DNA of 64,000 nucleotides from positions 620,001-684,000 of the forward strand of contig NZ_LR590469.1 in NCBI RefSeq assembly GCF_901472495.1, written 5' to 3'. The notes below the pieces were generated by a model, which did no database searches, had not been told where the DNA came from, and saw nothing but the letters and a program-made list of their open reading frames with translations. This document shows positions 16,296 through 25,767 of this stretch, in pieces. The position numbers were made by a program, and so were the translations under genes. The DNA comes from Yersinia enterocolitica subsp. enterocolitica. GTDB taxonomy: Bacteria > Pseudomonadota > Gammaproteobacteria > Enterobacterales > Enterobacteriaceae. How positions within the stretch are numbered: the first letter of the stretch is position 1; every line of letters begins with the position of its first letter.

Positions 16296-19253
16296 CTAAG
16301 CGCTCTGCGCCAGTACTATATTTTGATGGCCAATTTTTTGCAGTATTACTGAAATATCAACATCATCGATTTTGTCTGCCTTCAAGTGAGCAATGGCATA
16401 TTCATGCCAGATTCCAGATTCCAGGAATAAAATAAACAGCTCTCTATCCAGATGATTTTCATTCACCATATTCAACATAATATTGAGCGCTTCAGACAAT
16501 AATTTTCCTGGTTTATAAGGGCGGTCTGCTGCTGTTAACGCTTCAAATACATCAGCGATAGCCATCATTCGAACCGGGATACTCATCTGTTTATAAGTGA
16601 GTTGATAGGGATATCCCTTGCCATCCATACGCTCATGGTGACCACCGGCAATAGAGGGAACATTCGCCATAGTTCGTGGGAAGGGGAGTTTCTTGAGCAT
16701 AACAATGGTCTGCATAATGTGCTCATTTATTTTATAGCGATCCTCTTCGGTCAAGGTACCACGCCGAATACTGAGGTTATAAATCTCTCCACGGTTATAA
16801 AGCAAAGTGGGTTCTGGTAGTTTGAAATCATAATACTCTGGGCGTTTATTCTTATTATCGCGATAGATAATATGCTCTTTTTTATCTGCCAATAGGGGTT
16901 CTTGTACTGGTAATGGGGTCGCTGGCTGCCGGGCTTTGCGCTCGCGTTCTTCCTGAGCAATACCGGCGTTATCATCTAATGTACGAGTCCAGTGATATCC
17001 GGCAATTTGCTGAATACGCGCGATCGCTTCATCAGACATAAATTCACCACCGATATTGCAGTGGGCAATAAAGTAAAAATCATCATCCAATTGGCGCAAC
17101 TCTGCTGCCAGCGCTTGTTGATCAGTTTCATTGACGTTAATGGTGGCATAACGACGTAAGAAGTCGATCTCTTTTTCACGTTTTATGACTTCAAATCTCA
17201 TGCGTATTTCATGAATACGGTCATAGATTAATTCCAGTTTTGTCGATTTATCCACGACAAATTCAGGTGTCGTTATCTTGCCACAATCATGTAGCCAGCA
17301 TGCTGTATGCAGTTCTTCCCACTCATTTTCAGATAAATTAAAGTTAGCGAACGGTCCTTCTTTGATATTCACTGCGGCTCTGGCAAGCATTTTGGTGATT
17401 TCAGGGACTCGTTGGCAGTGGCCACCGGTATAGGCACTCTTGGCATCGATAGCTCCCGCAATAAGCTCAATAAATGCATTGAGCAGGTTTTTTTGCTCCT
17501 GCAATAATTGCTGGGTCTCTACGGAAACAGATAAACTGCCGACCAGCGCATTAACTAATTGAATTTTAGAATGTTCACGTTCTGCATTTAATTGATAAGG
17601 ATTAAATAGCAACAAAAAACCCAAGAGTTGTTTATCGTGAGTTTTCATGGGCACAGCAACAAACCGCAAGGGTAAATAAGGCTGTAAGAAGTCTTGTAAT
17701 TGACGGAATATATTTTCTTTATTTAGCGTTCCGGCAATAGTTTTTCCCTCAAGAACGGGCTGGAAAGTGGTGAAGCTATCTTCTGTTATACTCAATGAGG
17801 GCATTTCAGCTACTGGGATATTTTCACCATTCCAACGAAATGCTGTCGGTGTGAAATGGCCTTCTTGTTTATCTGCAAGGAATATAATGCCGCCGGTCAT
17901 CGCGGCGATTTCAGTTGTTTCACTTAATAACCCCTGCATCTGGCGGAAGAAGTTATTTTCCGCCGTCAGCATATTGCCCATTGAAATAAACTGCTTCAGT
18001 GTCGATTTCATTTTTGACATTGATTTGTGCAGTTCATCGACTTCTTCAATCATAGAATGTTCAGACTCACGCTCTTCGAAATGCAAATTACTGATGGAAT
18101 CAGCATCCTGACGGAGGCGAATCAGTGGATTGGATATCTTCCGAGAGAAATACCACACCAACGGTAAACTGAGCATTAATAGGATAAAGGCGATAAGGGT
18201 TGAGTGATTCCGAATGGAGTTTGCATCAGCAGTCAAATAACTGGCTGGCGTCGCAATAACTAGCTGATATTTATTGCCGCTGTTATCAATATCGACAATG
18301 GAGCCGTACCAGTGCTTACCCTGCGCTTCAAACATGATGCTGTTGCCATTGTTATTAGCCAGTTGGTTATTGCTCACAAGACTACTTTCTTGGGTATCTA
18401 GCAATGTTTGTAATACCGGGATTTGCTTATCCGCATGAGTAGGGTTTACTGGGGAATCTTTAGGTAAGCTTGCGATAACCTCACCGTGAGAATTTATAAT
18501 AATAGCCTGGCTGCCAGGCGGTAGGTTCTGTCTTATTAAAAACTGCGATAACGAGGCTAGGGAAACATCCAACCCAATAATTGCCTGATTATTTTCAGAC
18601 CGACGACTATAAGTGAAACCCACTTCACCGGTCCCCTTGAAAATATAAATAGGTGATGTAATAAGACCAGGGTTGGTTGATGCCATAATAAACCAATCCC
18701 GCTTTCTGGGATCATAGTTATCATTATCTCTCGGCATAACGGCAATGACTTGCTGCTTTTCGTTCAGATAAATAAACTGTTTTTCCGGCAAACTATCAAG
18801 GAATCGATTACTTTGAATCATCCACTCGGCCCCCTCTGGGGCGTGAAATAGTTTACGGTTAGCTTCGGTCAGACGCCGCAACATAAATAAATCGCCATTA
18901 GGATAGGCACTATATACGGCACTGGCATAATCATTCTGTTTCAGTATTTCAATAAATTTACTGACAAAACTCATGCGCTGTTCAAGTGTTGATAACTCTG
19001 TAATTTGCATACTGGCAAGGATGTTGACAGACATCATCATGGGCCGTGTTACTGCGTCTAATTCTGCTGCGATTGCCTCACCCGTTTTTTGATACTGCCG
19101 GTTGGTGCTGATTTCAGTCAATTTAGTCAATTGGCTATGACTGAAAATGATAATGACGGTACCAATTGAGACAATCAATAGAGTGAAGAGTACCGCAATC
19201 TGGATATGCAATGGATAGCGGCTTTTTAGTCCGAGCAAGTTACTGGGCATCAT
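16296..19253 (-). CDS. Membrane HD-GYP cyclic-di-GMP phosphodiesterase with Cache sensor
   Basis: A 985-residue protein: N-terminal membrane helix (IQIAVLFTLLIVSIGTVIII), a periplasmic Cache-type sensor to about residue 350, a second helix (LIAFILLMLSLPLVWYF), HAMP (RKISNPLIRLRQDADSISNL), a GAF-like segment and a C-terminal HD-GYP domain. HDCGK at about 654 and HHERMDGKGYP at about 872 keep the metal ligands and GYP signature, so it is probably active against cyclic-di-GMP. The two halves are about 218 residues apart, much more than the usual ~60, because of a charged insertion. A flagellar or motility role is suggested only by position. AGGA precedes ATGATG. Confidence 0.88.
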   Translation of the reverse strand: MMPSNLLGLKSRYPLHIQIAVLFTLLIVSIGTVIIIFSHSQLTKLTEISTNRQYQKTGEAIAAELDAVTRPMMMSVNILASMQITELSTLEQRMSFVSKFIEILKQNDYASAVYSAYPNGDLFMLRRLTEANRKLFHAPEGAEWMIQSNRFLDSLPEKQFIYLNEKQQVIAVMPRDNDNYDPRKRDWFIMASTNPGLITSPIYIFKGTGEVGFTYSRRSENNQAIIGLDVSLASLSQFLIRQNLPPGSQAIIINSHGEVIASLPKDSPVNPTHADKQIPVLQTLLDTQESSLVSNNQLANNNGNSIMFEAQGKHWYGSIVDIDNSGNKYQLVIATPASYLTADANSIRNHSTLIAFILLMLSLPLVWYFSRKISNPLIRLRQDADSISNLHFEERESEHSMIEEVDELHKSMSKMKSTLKQFISMGNMLTAENNFFRQMQGLLSETTEIAAMTGGIIFLADKQEGHFTPTAFRWNGENIPVAEMPSLSITEDSFTTFQPVLEGKTIAGTLNKENIFRQLQDFLQPYLPLRFVAVPMKTHDKQLLGFLLLFNPYQLNAEREHSKIQLVNALVGSLSVSVETQQLLQEQKNLLNAFIELIAGAIDAKSAYTGGHCQRVPEITKMLARAAVNIKEGPFANFNLSENEWEELHTACWLHDCGKITTPEFVVDKSTKLELIYDRIHEIRMRFEVIKREKEIDFLRRYATINVNETDQQALAAELRQLDDDFYFIAHCNIGGEFMSDEAIARIQQIAGYHWTRTLDDNAGIAQEERERKARQPATPLPVQEPLLADKKEHIIYRDNKNKRPEYYDFKLPEPTLLYNRGEIYNLSIRRGTLTEEDRYKINEHIMQTIVMLKKLPFPRTMANVPSIAGGHHERMDGKGYPYQLTYKQMSIPVRMMAIADVFEALTAADRPYKPGKLLSEALNIMLNMVNENHLDRELFILFLESGIWHEYAIAHLKADKIDDVDISVILQKIGHQNIVLAQSA

Positions 19254-19579
19254 TGCGATCCTGGGAGGATATTATTTAACCAATTTTAATCATAGGATGC
19301 CCTTGCAGAAGTGACATATTCCTCTTTCTTTCAGTGGCTTACATTTATTTATATGATTATAAAGACTTTTATCGATATTAAGGTCGTATTGCTGGAGGAA
19401 AAAACTGGAGGTGGCCTAAAAAATAATGTTTTAGTGTGTAGAATATCTAAAAGCAGTATTTAGCAGCCCAGATGATGATGAGCAAAAAATGAGGGGATGC
19501 AACGAGTTGTATAGCGGGAAGGTAGGTAAATCCTGACGAAAATGATCAAAAATAGAGTCTGAGCAGACTCATCCAGGCC
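19254..19579. promoter_or_regulatory. Upstream region of the HD-GYP gene
   Basis: A 326-bp gap holding the HD-GYP promoter on the minus strand. I looked for sigma-28 and FNR/CRP palindromes and found none that is convincing. The araC-side end holds the terminator listed separately. Confidence 0.35.
19546..19571 (-). terminator. Rho-independent terminator of the araC-type gene
   Basis: On the minus strand GAGTCT-GCTC-AGACTC is followed by TATTTTT, just beyond the stop of the AraC-family gene at 19580. Confidence 0.75.
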
Positions 19580-20449
19580 CTAAATTAGGTTTAAATAACG
19601 CTGAAAGCTCACTGGGGGGGGATCAGTATCCATAGCTTGCAAGCGATGATGCCCGCGTATGGCTGTAGGAGCAAATCCAAAACGTTTACGAAAGCGTTCT
19701 GCGAAACGTGATGCGCTTTCATAACCAACTTGACTGGCAATTAATGAAATTGGCCAATCTGTACCTTGCAATAAACGTAAAGCGCTGGTCATACGGACAT
19801 CAATCATCAAATCACGTAATAGTATATTTTCGGCCGCTAATTTTCGCCGCAATACCACTTCGCTCATTGCCATATGATCGGCAACCTCAGCGGCTGACCA
19901 TATTTTGTGTGGGTCAATTGACAGGCAGCGTCGTACCTTTTCACTTAATGAATGATCATCATTAAGTTTAAATTTAACACCGCGCTGAGCTAACCAAAGT
20001 AATAACTCAAGCATACGGTGCCTGACAATAGTAGGAGGGATATCACCCACATCGGATATTGCTTTAAATGTATTACCAAAAGTATTAATAAATTCAGGTG
20101 CCAAATCACGCACCGGCATAACCCCAGGTATAACGCCAAGGCCTGCGGAAGCAGGGTGATTAGCAAATGTCGTTATCAAACGCGGATCGCAGCGAAGTTG
20201 GTGGCTAAAAAATAACCCCTCAGTAGATAGTCCATTAATTATGTCAATTGTTTGACCACTACTGACGGCGACTATTTCACCCGGCCGGACGATGCACTCT
20301 TGATTATCCCAGCGAATGACTTTATGCCCACGGTTAACCATGATGAGCAAAGGATGCTCAATATAGACTGAGGTAAGGAGTAGCTCTGTATGTTGAATAA
20401 CATGTGCCGAGCTACCCACACCGGGGCAAAATTTAATTGTACGTTCCAT
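19580..20449 (-). CDS. AraC-family transcriptional regulator
   Basis: A 289-residue protein with an N-terminal cupin-like part (about 1-150) and a C-terminal double helix-turn-helix (SAAEVADHMAMSEVVLRRKL, then SLIASQVGYESASRFAERFR and KRFGFAPTAIR). The family usually activates neighbouring genes in response to a small ligand or pH. The target here is unknown; HD-GYP immediately downstream and fliT upstream are candidates by position. It has its own terminator and a 273-bp upstream gap, so it is probably a single-gene unit. Confidence 0.88.
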   Translation of the reverse strand: MERTIKFCPGVGSSAHVIQHTELLLTSVYIEHPLLIMVNRGHKVIRWDNQECIVRPGEIVAVSSGQTIDIINGLSTEGLFFSHQLRCDPRLITTFANHPASAGLGVIPGVMPVRDLAPEFINTFGNTFKAISDVGDIPPTIVRHRMLELLLWLAQRGVKFKLNDDHSLSEKVRRCLSIDPHKIWSAAEVADHMAMSEVVLRRKLAAENILLRDLMIDVRMTSALRLLQGTDWPISLIASQVGYESASRFAERFRKRFGFAPTAIRGHHRLQAMDTDPPPVSFQRYLNLI

Positions 20450-20722
20450 CGATATTCATTTCACAATTTTGGCCTGAGAATATCTTTACGCTTTGAATGG
20501 CAGACTAGCAACTTATTTTAATAGAAAATTCACCATCACTGACTATTTTAGCGAAAAGCTATGGAGTGAGAATAATAGTCAATCAGACATGGAAAATTGT
20601 TACCATCAATAAATTCATTTGTTAAAAACAATAACAATTTGAATTGATTGCTATTTTAATAATTGTAGTTGCAAGCGATAGTTCAGTTATAAACACTATT
20701 GTATGACCATGCTAGCGGTAGA

Positions 20723-21085
20723 TTACTGTGTTTCGCCTAATAGCAAAGCATGGTCAGGGAATTGGCCGTACGTATTATTTACCGCCTGTTGTTTGGTCGA
20801 TTGCCCAACTAAGTCACTTAATGTATCAAGGCGTAGTTGCAATAAACGTTTAATTTCAATTTCATTATCCAAAATAGCTCTTAGCTTCTCCCGTAATAAA
20901 TCTTGCAGCATTAGCGATGAGCATGAAGAAATAGTGATATTAGCGGTGCTTTCAACAGCTTTAAGGTAAGTCATTTCCAGATCAACCAGCGCATCCCAAT
21001 TGCCCTCGGTCGCCAGCACTAACATTTGCTCGCTGAGGGTCAGGATTTGTTGATATTCAGACAAAAGGTGCTGGTGACGTTCCAT
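20723..21085 (-). CDS. fliT: Flagellar chaperone FliT
   Basis: A 120-residue, all-helical protein with the FliT pattern (MERHQHLLSEYQQILTLSEQM and ILDNEIEIKRLLQLRLDTLS, split). FliT is the export chaperone of the cap FliD and, when free, binds FlhDC to lower class-2 transcription. It follows fliS after 11 bp and completes fliDST on the minus strand. Confidence 0.9.
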   Translation of the reverse strand: MERHQHLLSEYQQILTLSEQMLVLATEGNWDALVDLEMTYLKAVESTANITISSCSSLMLQDLLREKLRAILDNEIEIKRLLQLRLDTLSDLVGQSTKQQAVNNTYGQFPDHALLLGETQ

Positions 21086-21096
21086 TAAATGGGGTC

Positions 21097-21495
21097 CTAA
21101 TCAGGTTGATAATTGGGGCCGATCTGCCGCCAGGCATCCGCAATATTTTCGAGCAAAGCGAGCACTTCAGTAATTGCCTGTTCGTCATTATGCAAGTTGG
21201 CATGCAGCAAGCGCCGCGACATATAGTCATATAAAGCCGACAAATTCTCTGCCAGCTCACCGCCTTTTTCCATATTAAGGCCTGCACTCAGCCCATTATT
21301 AATAATGTTAATGGCTTTAGAAAGTGCAGCACCTTTGGCTGGAATATCTCCCTGATTCATCAAGATGCGGGCACGAACCAGGGCGCTCTGCGCCCCGTCG
21401 AATAGCATCACGATCAATTGATGTGGGCTGGCGCTCATTACCCCACTTTCCAAGCCTACCGTAGCATACGCCTGGCTCCCTGATCGGTTGTACAT
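21097..21495 (-). CDS. fliS: Flagellin chaperone FliS
   Basis: A 132-residue protein with the FliS opening MYNRSGSQAYATVGLES and the motif SPHQLIVMLFDGAQSAL. FliS binds the disordered C-terminus of flagellin in the cytoplasm and delivers it to the export gate. With three flagellins encoded next door, all sharing the same C-terminus, one FliS should serve all. It lies 10 bp after fliD. Confidence 0.94.
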   Translation of the reverse strand: MYNRSGSQAYATVGLESGVMSASPHQLIVMLFDGAQSALVRARILMNQGDIPAKGAALSKAINIINNGLSAGLNMEKGGELAENLSALYDYMSRRLLHANLHNDEQAITEVLALLENIADAWRQIGPNYQPD

Positions 21496-21505
21496 ATCCT
21501 ATCCT

Positions 21506-22906
21506 TTATGAAGAAAATTGCTGAGTTAAGAAACTGACAGTACTGTTCATTGACGTCATCATTTTATCCAATTGAGTAAATTGTGTTTTATAACGCTCAA
21601 TGGTTAATGCAATGCTCGCGGTGGTCGCAGTGACTTGTGTATCCAGATTCTTTAATGACTTATTGATGCCATCAGTGGCACTTTTCAGTGTGCCCTTAGT
21701 GGTATCCAGTACAGTATTCAGCAAATTATCAGTTTGGGTTGCAAATCCAGTCTCTTTGCCATCACCAACAAAGAATGCCACCACACCGTTTGGCTTCTCA
21801 GTTAAGGCTTTATCCAGTTTAGTTGAATCTATTGTCAGTTTGCCTTTGATATCTTGTGTGATGCCCAAACTGGCCAAGGTCTTCACATCACCGGGCTGCG
21901 CAGAAGCCAATTGACTTTTCAATTGTGTTTGAATACTGCGCAATGTGCCATCACCGACCAACGCACCATTATTGGTTGACTGATCTTTACCCTGTTCAAC
22001 CGCCGTATATTGGGTTAGTGAACCAAAAGTGGTTTGCAATGAGTTATAAGCATCAACCCAGGTTTGAATGGCTGTTTTCATCGCGGTGCTATCGCGCGTG
22101 ATGTTTAGCGTTTCTGGTTCACTGGTCTTGGTTTTAGCTTTCAGTGTTAAGGTAACGCCTTGCGGTGCATCGGTAATAGTGTTGCTTTGGCGAGTAATTG
22201 CCACCCCGTTGACGGTTAGTGCTGCATCTTCTGCTGCCACTTTTTGCGTCATGCCACCGCTGCCACCGGTGCTGCTCGGTGTGTAATTAAGAAAATCATT
22301 TAACGTATCATCACCCGTTACACTAATAGTCATTTCTGACTGAGTACCGGTGTCTTTCGACGTTAACGCCAGATAATAGGTATTATCATCCGCTTTCATG
22401 ATGCTGGCGCTAACACCGCCTTCTTGTTTATTGATGGCATCGCGGATACCGGTCAACGAAGTTTGGTCGCTGGTTAGAGTGACTTCAAGCGGATCTTTTT
22501 TGCCTGGTTGGATGATAGTGATAGTCCGTGAGGCATTATCATTACCTAACTTATTGGTCGCATCGGGTACCTCTGCGGACAATAAGGACTGTGATTTCGC
22601 CAGATTAGTCACTTCGATAGTGTAACTACCGGCACTGGCCGCACTATCAGTTACAGCACTGAATGCTGTGTTCGTGCTACTTACGGCGGTAGAGGTCAGT
22701 GTGTCAGCTTTTTTCAGCGCGGCTGAAGCGGTTTCCACTTTTGCCAGCGCACTTTGCAAAATACCATAAGCGGTAAGTTTGCTTTTATAACTGGTTTGCT
22801 GTGTGGTCAGCGGTGTTAATCGCGCTTGTTCTGCATTTGATAAACTCGTCAAAAGAGAACTTAACTCCATGCCTGATCCAACGCCCAGCGAACTGATACT
22901 TGCCAT
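21506..22906 (-). CDS. fliD: Filament cap protein FliD
   Basis: A 466-residue protein, the usual length, beginning MASISSLGVGSGMELSSLL with AAGGA upstream. It has the FliD N-domain and a C-terminal coiled coil (SIALTIERYKTQFTQLDKMM) ending MNSTVSFLTQQFSS. FliD is exported and caps the filament tip to fold incoming flagellin. It is first in fliDST and is read divergently from fleA behind a perfect sigma-28 promoter at 22941-22967. Confidence 0.95.
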   Translation of the reverse strand: MASISSLGVGSGMELSSLLTSLSNAEQARLTPLTTQQTSYKSKLTAYGILQSALAKVETASAALKKADTLTSTAVSSTNTAFSAVTDSAASAGSYTIEVTNLAKSQSLLSAEVPDATNKLGNDNASRTITIIQPGKKDPLEVTLTSDQTSLTGIRDAINKQEGGVSASIMKADDNTYYLALTSKDTGTQSEMTISVTGDDTLNDFLNYTPSSTGGSGGMTQKVAAEDAALTVNGVAITRQSNTITDAPQGVTLTLKAKTKTSEPETLNITRDSTAMKTAIQTWVDAYNSLQTTFGSLTQYTAVEQGKDQSTNNGALVGDGTLRSIQTQLKSQLASAQPGDVKTLASLGITQDIKGKLTIDSTKLDKALTEKPNGVVAFFVGDGKETGFATQTDNLLNTVLDTTKGTLKSATDGINKSLKNLDTQVTATTASIALTIERYKTQFTQLDKMMTSMNSTVSFLTQQFSS

Positions 22907-22940
22907 GTCTAATCCTTAATATTCAAGTGTCGTTACCGGG

Positions 22941-22967
22941 TTATCGGCCAGGGGATGGAAAAGTTTA
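22941..22967 (-). promoter_or_regulatory. Sigma-28 (FliA) promoter of fliDST
   Basis: The minus strand reads TAAA, exactly 15 bases, then GCCGATAA, a perfect match to the enterobacterial flagellar class-3 consensus. It ends about 35 bp from the fliD start codon. Confidence 0.9.
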
Positions 22968-23069
22968 CACATAAAATAGAAATAATGATGGGCAGAATAG
23001 CAGGGGATAACAGAGTGCTATTTGCCGCATTGACCCACCTATTAGTGGCAATATTCCAAAATAGTTAAT

Positions 23070-23096
23070 TAAAGGTTTGGTCAAATACGCCGATAC
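23070..23096 (+). promoter_or_regulatory. Sigma-28 (FliA) promoter of fleA
   Basis: TAAA, 15 bases, GCCGATAC: seven of eight in the -10 element. It lies 74 bp ahead of the fleA start and is the only one of the four local FliA promoters with a mismatch. Confidence 0.85.
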
Positions 23097-23169
23097 AAGC
23101 TGTAACGGTGATAAAACCGTGGGTGATAAGCTCGAACCATAATCTAACAGAATTTAAGGAATACCAACT

Positions 23170-24279
23170 ATGGCGGTCATTAACACTAACAGCTTGTCTC
23201 TGCTGACTCAGAACAACCTGAACAAATCCCAGTCTTCTTTAGGCACCGCCATTGAGCGTTTGTCTTCCGGTCTGCGTATCAACAGCGCAAAAGACGATGC
23301 AGCGGGTCAGGCGATTGCCAACCGTTTCACTTCTAACATCAACGGTTTGACTGTGGCAGCACGTAATGCCAACGACGGTATCTCACTGTCACAGACTGCT
23401 GAAGGCGCGTTGGGCGAAATCAACAACAACCTGCAACGTGTGCGTGACCTGACTGTTCAGGCGCAAAACAGCTCTAACTCAGCATCTGATATCGACTCCA
23501 TTCAGTCTGAAGTTAACCAGCGCATGGAAGAAATCAACCGTGTGACCAAGCAAACTGATTTCAACGGCATCAAAGTATTGGATAACCGTACCAAGACAGA
23601 CTCAAGCTACGATTTCCAGGTCGGTTCGAAAGATAATGAACAAATCAGCATTGCGATTGGTGCAAGTTCTGGCTGGAATCTGGCGACAGCCAATGCTGAT
23701 GGTACTTCATCAGATACTGTAAATACTTATGCTTTCACTAAGACCACGGCTCTTGATACTAAGCAAGCCGCGTATGATTCGGCAAATGGTGCATATCTGG
23801 CAGCCGTTAAAGCCGATGCCACTAATGGCACAACAACGGCAGCAGCACTTAAAGGTGCCGCGGATACTGCGACTACCGATCTGGCAACCGCGGTTAAAGA
23901 TGCTACCGCAGTTAATGAAGCGGTGAACGGTAAGTCACGTACTGTTGCCGCCAAGGGCTTTGATGTGTTGAATGGCACCGTCGCTGCTGATGGTAAAGCA
24001 ACCGGTACCTCACCGTTGGCCGATATCGATAAAGCGCTGAAAGCGGTTGATACTCAGCGCAGCGTATTGGGTGCGTCTCAGAACCGTTTTGAGTCAACCA
24101 TCACCAACCTGAATAACACCGTGAACAACCTGACCTCAGCCCGTAGCCGTATTCAGGATGCGGATTACTCAACTGAAGTGTCCAACATGAGCCGTGCACA
24201 AATTCTGCAACAAGCCGGTACTTCTGTTCTGGCTCAGGCTAACCAGGTTCCACAAACTGTATTGTCTCTGCTGCGTTAA
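23170..24279 (+). CDS. fleA: Flagellin, first copy
   Basis: A 369-residue flagellin. Conserved N-terminal D0/D1 (MAVINTNSLSLLTQNNLNKS, with the D1 helix NLQRVRDLTVQAQN that TLR5 recognises) and C-terminal D1/D0 (ending ANQVPQTVLSLLR) flank a variable, Ala/Thr/Lys-rich centre at about residues 180-270. AAGGA precedes the ATG. It is the first of three tandem genes, each with its own FliA promoter and terminator, as known for fleABC of Y. enterocolitica. Which symbol belongs to which copy is assumed from order. Confidence 0.93.
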   Translation: MAVINTNSLSLLTQNNLNKSQSSLGTAIERLSSGLRINSAKDDAAGQAIANRFTSNINGLTVAARNANDGISLSQTAEGALGEINNNLQRVRDLTVQAQNSSNSASDIDSIQSEVNQRMEEINRVTKQTDFNGIKVLDNRTKTDSSYDFQVGSKDNEQISIAIGASSGWNLATANADGTSSDTVNTYAFTKTTALDTKQAAYDSANGAYLAAVKADATNGTTTAAALKGAADTATTDLATAVKDATAVNEAVNGKSRTVAAKGFDVLNGTVAADGKATGTSPLADIDKALKAVDTQRSVLGASQNRFESTITNLNNTVNNLTSARSRIQDADYSTEVSNMSRAQILQQAGTSVLAQANQVPQTVLSLLR

Positions 24280-24301
24280 TATTATTCAGCCGATTCTTTC
24301 G

Positions 24302-24327
24302 AGCCTCCATATTATGGGGGCTTTTTT
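24302..24327 (+). terminator. Terminator after first flagellin
   Basis: AGCCTCCAT-ATT-ATGGGGGCT with one wobble pair, then six T. The stem recurs after the second flagellin. Confidence 0.85.
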
Positions 24328-24374
24328 AATTGAGATTTTTAATCAATTTACCCTGCTGCTGATGGTTATTTTAC

Positions 24375-24401
24375 TAAAGCTCTGAGGTTCGTTGCCGATA
24401 A
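24375..24401 (+). promoter_or_regulatory. Sigma-28 (FliA) promoter of fleB
   Basis: TAAA, 15 bases, GCCGATAA: perfect consensus, 76 bp before the start codon. From GCCGATAA to the ATG the sequence is identical to that before fleC. Confidence 0.9.
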
Positions 24402-24477
24402 TAAAAAAGACGGTGATTGAAGCCGTAGGCAAATAAGCCTGAACCTTAGCCGAATCATATTTAAAGGAATACCTACT

Positions 24478-25578
24478 ATGGCGGTCATTAACACTAACAG
24501 CCTGTCTCTGCTGACTCAGAACAACCTGAACAAATCCCAGTCTTCTTTAGGCACCGCCATTGAGCGTTTGTCTTCCGGTCTGCGTATCAACAGCGCAAAA
24601 GACGATGCAGCGGGTCAGGCGATTGCCAACCGTTTCACTTCTAACATCAACGGTTTGACTGTGGCAGCACGTAATGCCAACGACGGTATCTCACTGTCAC
24701 AGACTGCTGAAGGCGCGTTGGGCGAAATCAACAACAACTTGCAACGTGTGCGTGACCTGACTGTTCAGGCGCAAAACAGCTCTAACTCAGCATCTGATAT
24801 CGACTCCATCCAGTCTGAAGTTAACCAGCGCATGGAAGAAATCAACCGCGTGACCAAGCAAACTGATTTCAACGGCATCAAAGTATTGGATAACCGTACC
24901 AAGACAGACTCAAGCTACGATTTCCAGGTCGGTTCGAAAGATAATGAACAAATCAGCATTGCGATTGGTGCAAGTTCTGGCTGGAATCTGGCGACAGCCA
25001 ATGCTGATGGTACTTCATCAGATACTGTAAATACTTATGCTTTCACCAAGAAAGCTGCACTTGATACTGCGCAAACTGACTATGATACTGCGAATACTGC
25101 GTATTTGGCTGCGGTTAAAAGCGGTGTTGCTGGTGATATTACGACTACCAAAGCCACACTGGATGGTAAAAACACCGCATTAGCTACCGCAGTTAAAGAT
25201 GCAACTGCCGTTAATGAAGCGGTAAATGGCAAGGTGCGTACAGTTGCCGCCAAAGGTTTTGACGTGTTGAATGGCACCGTCGCTGCTGATGGTAAAGCAA
25301 CCGGTACCACGCCGTTGGCTGATATCGATAAAGCGCTGAAAGCGGTTGATACACAGCGCAGCGTATTGGGTGCGTCTCAGAACCGTTTTGAGTCAACCAT
25401 CACTAACCTGAACAATACCGTGAACAACCTGACTTCAGCCCGTAGCCGTATTCAAGATGCGGATTACTCAACTGAAGTGTCCAACATGAGCCGTGCACAG
25501 ATTCTGCAACAAGCCGGTACTTCTGTTCTGGCTCAGGCTAACCAGGTTCCACAAACTGTATTGTCTCTGCTGCGTTAA
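24478..25578 (+). CDS. fleB: Flagellin, second copy
   Basis: A 366-residue flagellin. The first ~190 residues are identical to fleA, and the C-terminal ~100 residues are nearly so; only a block of about 70 residues in the centre differs (KKAALDTAQTDYDTANTAYL here versus TTALDTKQAAYDSANGAYLA in fleA). DNA is also nearly identical outside this block, including silent sites, which points to recent duplication or gene conversion. Flagellin is exported and polymerises into the filament. Confidence 0.93.
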   Translation: MAVINTNSLSLLTQNNLNKSQSSLGTAIERLSSGLRINSAKDDAAGQAIANRFTSNINGLTVAARNANDGISLSQTAEGALGEINNNLQRVRDLTVQAQNSSNSASDIDSIQSEVNQRMEEINRVTKQTDFNGIKVLDNRTKTDSSYDFQVGSKDNEQISIAIGASSGWNLATANADGTSSDTVNTYAFTKKAALDTAQTDYDTANTAYLAAVKSGVAGDITTTKATLDGKNTALATAVKDATAVNEAVNGKVRTVAAKGFDVLNGTVAADGKATGTTPLADIDKALKAVDTQRSVLGASQNRFESTITNLNNTVNNLTSARSRIQDADYSTEVSNMSRAQILQQAGTSVLAQANQVPQTVLSLLR

Positions 25579-25600
25579 TATTATTCAGCTGATTCTTGCA

Positions 25601-25627
25601 AGCCTCCATATTATGGGGGCTTTTTTT
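25601..25627 (+). terminator. Terminator after second flagellin
   Basis: AGCCTCCAT-ATT-ATGGGGGCT then seven T, the same stem as after fleA. Confidence 0.85.
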
Positions 25628-25664
25628 ATTCCAGCGCAGCGGAATGATACGCCGGATATACAGC

Positions 25665-25691
25665 TAAAGGTTTGGATGAGCCTGCCGATAA
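25665..25691 (+). promoter_or_regulatory. Sigma-28 (FliA) promoter of fleC
   Basis: TAAA, 15 bases, GCCGATAA: perfect consensus. The spacer differs from fleB but everything downstream to the start codon is identical. Confidence 0.9.
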
Positions 25692-25767
25692 TAAAAAAGA
25701 CGGTGATTGAAGCCGTAGGCAAATAAGCCTGAACCTTAGCCGAATCATATTTAAAGGAATACCTACT

